Source of the DNA: Arthrobacter sp.
GTDB lineage: Bacteria > Actinomycetota > Actinomycetes > Actinomycetales > Micrococcaceae
Length of the DNA: 64,000 bases
Assembly (NCBI GenBank): GCA_031277795.1
Contig: JAITLQ010000001.1
Coordinates: 105,296-169,295, forward strand
Direction of reading: 5' to 3'
Part shown: in pieces, positions 60,761-64,000 of the stretch
Position numbering within the stretch: the first letter of the stretch is position 1
Layout of the letters: each line of letters begins with the position of its first letter
Program-made: the position numbers and the translations under genes
The notes under the pieces: model-generated
Seen by the model: the letters and a program-made list of their open reading frames with translations, nothing else
Told to the model about the DNA's origin: nothing
The model's database searches: none

Positions 60761-61675
60761 ATGCAGGTCAACATGCAGTCTCTGAAGATCTTCCTCACCG
60801 TGGTGGAGACGGGTTCGCTCTCCGCCGCGGCCAGGGAGCTCTACATGAGCCAACCCTCCGTTTCAGCCCACGTCCGGCAGCTTGAAACCTCGCTTTCCGC
60901 CCGGCTCCTTGACCGCGGCCCCTCGGGGGCGGCGACCACGGCGGCCGGGGAGGTCCTGGCCGCGAGGGCCAGGGACGTGCTGGAGCTCCTCGACGCGTTG
61001 GACGACGACGTCGCGGAGGCCCAGGGCCGGGCCGATCAGCGCCTGGCCCTGGGCGGGACCTCGACGCTGGGCAACTACCTGCTGCCGCGCGTGCTCTCCC
61101 GCTTCCAGGAGTCCCACTCCCTCGTCCCGGGGCGCGGCGTCCGCGCCGAGCTACGGGTGGGCAACGCCGAGCAGGTCACGGCGTGGGTCCTGGCCGGCGA
61201 GGTGTCCGTGGCGCTCATGGCCGGCGAGGTCTCGCACGAGGCGCTGGTCTGCCGCCCCATCTTCGACGAGGCGATGGTCCTGGTCTCCGCCCCCACCCAC
61301 CGGCTCGCCGGGCGGGTGGCCTCCCCCGAGGACCTCGCCTCCGAGCGCTTCATCCTCCGGGAGGTCGGTTCGGCCACCCGCCAGCAGCAGGAGGAGGCGC
61401 TCGAGGCCTGGAACCTGGCCCAGGCGCCCGCCTGGACCGTGTGGGGCTCGGAGGCCGCCGGCGAGGCGGTCCGCTCCGGGCTCGGCCTGGCCCTCGTCTC
61501 CGAACACGTCGTCGCCAGGGATCTCCGCTCGGGGGACCTGGCCCGCATCCGCATCCAACCCGCCCCGGCTCGCCGGCCCGTCACGCTCGTGACGATGGCC
61601 CTGGGACGCCTGACCCCGGTGGAAGAGCAGTTCGTCCACCTTCTGACCAACACCACCTCCTGGCCCGTGGGCTAG
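60761..61675 (+). CDS. LysR family transcriptional regulator
   Basis: 304-aa regulator. The N-terminal winged HTH (MQSLKIFLTVVETGSLSAAA; MSQPSVSAHVRQLE) is followed by a LysR effector-binding domain (LALGGTSTLGNYLLPRVLSRF; REVGSATRQQQEEALEAWNL; SGLGLALVSEHVV). It lies within the phosphonate operon, same strand, between the ALDH and FAD-oxidase genes, and probably activates phnA onward in response to an aminophosphonate intermediate. ATG 60761 with TAGGGT 6 nt upstream; ATG 60773 is an alternative. Confidence 0.92.
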   Translation: MQVNMQSLKIFLTVVETGSLSAAARELYMSQPSVSAHVRQLETSLSARLLDRGPSGAATTAAGEVLAARARDVLELLDALDDDVAEAQGRADQRLALGGTSTLGNYLLPRVLSRFQESHSLVPGRGVRAELRVGNAEQVTAWVLAGEVSVALMAGEVSHEALVCRPIFDEAMVLVSAPTHRLAGRVASPEDLASERFILREVGSATRQQQEEALEAWNLAQAPAWTVWGSEAAGEAVRSGLGLALVSEHVVARDLRSGDLARIRIQPAPARRPVTLVTMALGRLTPVEEQFVHLLTNTTSWPVG

Positions 61676-61732
61676 GGCCCGTCTGCACCGCTCCAGCGGC
61701 GCTGGTGGGCACCCGAAGCAAAGGAAGCAGTC

Positions 61733-62854
61733 ATGGAGCAGAACCGTCACAGCGACCTCATCGTGGTCGGCGCAGGCATCGTGGGCCTGGCCCACGCCTA
61801 CGAGGCCCACCGCCAGGGCCTGAGCGTGCGCATCATCGAGCGCGACGCCCGGCCCAACGGTGCCTCGATCCGCAACTTTGGGCATTGCTGCATCACGGCG
61901 CAGGGCGGGGAGCAGCTGGAGATGTCCTATCGCTCCCGGGCCGGCTGGCTGGACGCCGCCAAGGACGTGGGCTTCTGGGCCCCCGAGGCCGGCGCCGTCT
62001 CGGTGGCCCGCACTGAGGCCGAGCTGCGCGTCCTGGAGGAGTTCGCCTCCGCCCGCGGCAGCGAGGCCGCGCAGCTGCTGACCGCGGCGCAGGTCCGCGA
62101 GCGCTTGGGGCGTCCGGGGGCCGACCCGCGCATCGTGGGTGGCGCCTTCCTGCCCGCCGATCTGCGCGTGGACCCCCGCGTCACCGCCCCCGCGATCGCC
62201 GATTGGCTGCAGGCCCAGGACGGCGTGGAGATCGAGTGGCGCACCACGGTGGGGCACGTGGCCGACGGCGTGGTCTCCACGTCGCGCGGCGAGTTCACGG
62301 CGTCCGACGTGTTCGTCTGCGTCAACCACGACATGGACTACCTCTACCCCGAGCTGGCCGATCGCTGGCAGGTGCGCCGCTGCGCCCTGCAGATGGCGCT
62401 CGCCTCGCCCGTTGCCGGCTGGTCGCTTGATTCCGCCGTCATCTCCGGGACGTCGCTCGTGCGCTACGACGGCTTCGGGGAGATGCCCGGGATCCAGGCG
62501 GTGCGGGACGAGCTGCGCGCGCAGACGCCGGAGCTCGTGGACATGGGCGCCAACGTGATGTTCACCCGGCGCCCCGACGGCACCGTGATCCTGGGCGACT
62601 CCCACGTCTACGGCGCCACGATCGGCCCGTTCAACGAGGAGTGGATCAGCGACCGCCTCGTGGACGAGATCGGTTCCATCATGGGGGAGAAGCTCAACGT
62701 GGTGCAGCGCTGGCAGGGGATCTACGCCTCGTCCGCCCTGACCAACGTGGTGGACGAGCGGGTGGATGACCGCACCCGCGTCATCTCGGTGACCTCCGGC
62801 ATCGGCATGACCCTCAGCTTCGGCCTGGCGGCGCGCTCCTTCGCGCTCGTCTAG
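61733..62854 (+). CDS. TIGR03364-like FAD-dependent aminophosphonate oxidase
   Basis: 373-aa DAO-family flavoprotein. DLIVVGAGIVGLAHAYEAHR (residues 8-27) is the FAD dinucleotide fold, GASIRNFGHCCITAQGG is the TIGR03364 signature, VCVNHDMDYLYPEL lies at about 200, and VQRWQGIYASS with SVTSGIGMTLSFGLA completes the C-terminal FAD contact. This clade is known for association with phosphonate genes and is proposed to deaminate an aminophosphonate oxidatively. In this operon it would make phosphonoacetaldehyde for the ALDH. SD AAAGGAAG precedes the ATG. Confidence 0.88.
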   Translation: MEQNRHSDLIVVGAGIVGLAHAYEAHRQGLSVRIIERDARPNGASIRNFGHCCITAQGGEQLEMSYRSRAGWLDAAKDVGFWAPEAGAVSVARTEAELRVLEEFASARGSEAAQLLTAAQVRERLGRPGADPRIVGGAFLPADLRVDPRVTAPAIADWLQAQDGVEIEWRTTVGHVADGVVSTSRGEFTASDVFVCVNHDMDYLYPELADRWQVRRCALQMALASPVAGWSLDSAVISGTSLVRYDGFGEMPGIQAVRDELRAQTPELVDMGANVMFTRRPDGTVILGDSHVYGATIGPFNEEWISDRLVDEIGSIMGEKLNVVQRWQGIYASSALTNVVDERVDDRTRVISVTSGIGMTLSFGLAARSFALV

Positions 62855-62921
62855 GTCGAACCCGGCCGGCCCGTGCGAGGGAAGCCGGCCGAAGCGGCGG
62901 CTCGCGGGAGCGGCCGCACCC

Positions 62922-63008
62922 CGTCGGCGGGCGCGTCATGCGCCCGCCGACGCCACCGGACCGGCGCCGGGTGCGAGGATTCTGGGCCGAACGCCCGCAC
63001 CCGGCGCC
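62922..63008. terminator. Tandem terminator hairpins
   Basis: Stem 1: CGTCGGCGGGCGC (62922-62934)/GCGCCCGCCGACG (62940-62952). Stem 2: GGCGCCGGGTGCG (62963-62975)/CGCACCCGGCGCC (62996-63008). Both are perfect 13-bp stems between the convergent FAD-oxidase and RraA-like genes. Confidence 0.82.
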
Positions 63009-63049
63009 CACGTGTGCGCGGCGGCGCTGGCGTGGCTGCCGCGGGAGGC

Positions 63050-63514
63050 TCAGCGCTGAACGAGGATCCCGTCCTCGTCGGAGTACAGGCGCTTGCCCGG
63101 CGTGAACGTGACGCCGCCGAACTCCACGGGCACGTCCACCTCGCCCGCGCCTTCCTTGGAGCTCTTGCGCGGATTGCTGCCCAGGGCCTTCACGCCGAGG
63201 TCCAGCCCCGAGAGCGCCACGCGGTCGCGGATGGGGCCGTTGATGACCACGCCGGCCCAGCCGTTGGCCACGGCGGAGGCCGCGATCATGTCTCCCATGA
63301 GCGCCGAGTTGAGTGAGCCGGCCCCGTCCACCACGAGCACGGCGCCGTCGCCCGGCGTGGCCAACGTGGACTTCACGAGGCCGTTGTCCTCGAAGCAGCG
63401 GATGGTGCGGATGGGCCCCTCGAAGGCCGCGCGCCCGCCCAGGTTCTGCAGCTGCAGGGGGAGGGAGGCCAGGGCCTCGCCGTGCTCGTCGTACAGATCG
63501 GCCGTGCTCGTCAT
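63050..63514 (-). CDS. rraA: RraA-like protein (RNase E regulator / HMG aldolase fold)
   Basis: 154-aa protein of the RraA family. [20 protein letters not shown] at the start, [40 protein letters not shown] with the conserved GD, and [17 protein letters not shown] with the R-D pair are diagnostic. Some RraA proteins inhibit RNase E; others are 4-hydroxy-4-methyl-2-oxoglutarate or oxaloacetate lyases, and the R/D pair needed for lyase activity is present. ATG 63514 is preferred, though the frame is open upstream through the lacI region. Confidence 0.9.
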   Translation of the reverse strand: MTSTADLYDEHGEALASLPLQLQNLGGRAAFEGPIRTIRCFEDNGLVKSTLATPGDGAVLVVDGAGSLNSALMGDMIAASAVANGWAGVVINGPIRDRVALSGLDLGVKALGSNPRKSSKEGAGEVDVPVEFGGVTFTPGKRLYSDEDGILVQR

Positions 63515-63735
63515 GGCTCTCCCAGGCGTCGTTGCGGGTGGTGAGGCCCATCCTGCCGGGCGCGGGGCTCCCGCGCGAGCATGCGACGTCGGGCACCCAG
63601 GAGGGGAAAAGCCCGACGGCGAAGGGCCGGGAAGGGGGAGCACCCGGCGGCGTGGTGCCGGGGAGGGGGAACGCCCGACGGCCCGGGGTGGGGTTCGCGG
63701 CGCCGGCGGCTGCGACGGGACGCAGGAGGAAGCGA

Positions 63736-63800
63736 AACACCCCGGTGGTTGCACAGAACCCCGTGCAATACACGGGGTTCTGTGCAACCACCGGGGTGTT
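63736..63800. repeat. 30-bp perfect palindrome, 5-nt loop
   Basis: Arms 63736-63765 (AACACCCCGGTGGTTGCACA...) and 63771-63800 are exact reverse complements with CAATA between. It lies at the 3' end of a partial lacI gene and before rraA on the reverse strand. It may be a terminator, but it is the longest perfect hairpin in the window and the lacI reading frame runs through it. Confidence 0.9.
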
Positions 63801-64000
63801 GGCTCAGCGCGATGCCCGACGGCGCGGGCCGCCTCGGCCCCGAGCTCCGGCACAAATTGCGTCACGGTCGTCAGCCCGTAGACCTCGCCGAGCGGGTGAC
63901 CGTCGATGCCCACGATGGACAGGTCCCGCGGCACGGAGAAGCCGAGCTCCTGCGCGGCCAGCCACGCGCCGATCGCCATCTCGTCGCTCGCGGCAAAGAT
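63801..64000 (-). CDS. LacI family regulator, C-terminal part (partial at window edge)
   Basis: The reverse strand from 64000 encodes the C-terminal core of a LacI repressor: [20 protein letters not shown], then [15 protein letters not shown] and [20 protein letters not shown]. The 5' part is outside the window. The expected last 15-25 residues are not recognisable. The frame shows no stop at the gene end and continues through the 30-bp palindrome and on to the rraA stop at 63050. In another frame a TGA occurs at 63804-63806, just before the palindrome. A frameshift near the GCCCGACGGCG motif, or 3' erosion, would explain this. Confidence 0.75.

Overview
The window is about 70% GC. It has GTG starts, 4-bp ATGA/GTGA gene overlaps, many SD-less starts that sit 6-7 nt after a TAnnnT hexamer, and actinobacterial gene types (Asp23/DUF6286-like cluster, NlpC/P60 protein with long coiled coil, CE1758/CE1759-like oxidoreductase pair, TIGR03364-type FAD enzyme). 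It comes from a high-GC Gram-positive actinobacterium, most likely Micrococcales and perhaps Micrococcaceae. This placement is inference from gene content, not from a marker gene. The window is chromosomal: housekeeping genes (xthA, nadE, pyrE, three tRNAs) are interleaved with sugar, polyol and phosphonate catabolism. I see no phage, integrase, IS transposase or CRISPR array.

Layout. 0-7 kb: spermidine-synthase-like protein, an AbiEi/DUF559 nuclease-like gene bracketed by palindromic repeats, NCS2 purine-type permease, a double universal stress protein, and a secreted NlpC/P60 hydrolase. 7.5-18 kb: an amino-sugar block (AgaS-like SIS protein, ROK kinase, LacC-like PfkB kinase, class II aldolase, ABC sugar importer without its ATPase, DeoR regulator, nagA, nagB). 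It reads as a PTS-independent GalNAc/GlcNAc pathway. 18.1-19 kb: a metallopeptidase and tRNA-Glu, tRNA-Asp and tRNA-Phe. 19-32 kb: a hexuronate/polyol block (LacI regulator, two Gfo/Idh dehydrogenases, GPH symporter, two xylose-isomerase-like TIM barrels, gluconokinase, ManD, fructuronate-reductase-like dehydrogenase, uxaC, PfkB kinase). Candidate operators of one shape, TTGCCA-N4-TTGCC, lie at two of its divergent promoters. 32-35 kb: Asp23-type envelope operon and a Pro/Gln-rich membrane protein. 35-44.9 kb: unknown protein, xthA, an acyl-CoA synthetase, a second AbiEi/DUF559 gene bracketed by four-unit palindromic repeats, a NagD-like phosphatase, nadE, a membrane-anchored protein and pyrE. 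45-49 kb: dhaK-dhaL-dhaM, where DhaM is fused to HPr and a full Enzyme I. 49-56 kb: a paralogous anchored protein, an LLM flavin oxidoreductase plus FMN reductase, an ECF sigma factor with a one-TM partner, a protein tyrosine phosphatase and a CorA-like transporter. 56-63 kb: an aminophosphonate operon (phnA hydrolase, OPA-type MFS transporter, phosphonoacetaldehyde-dehydrogenase-like ALDH, LysR, TIGR03364-like FAD oxidase) with no PhnW transaminase. The end holds an RraA-like protein and the 3' part of a LacI gene.

The most unusual feature is the pair of AbiEi/DUF559 loci (0.85-2.0 kb and 38.9-40.2 kb). Each gene has an AbiEi-like N-terminus and a Vsr/PD-(D/E)xK-like C-terminus. Each is enclosed by two copies of its own palindromic repeat family, and each has a perfect DnaA-box 9-mer between the left repeat and the start codon. 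The two repeat families differ in sequence, but the architecture is the same. It resembles the REP/RAYT arrangement but with a different nuclease family.
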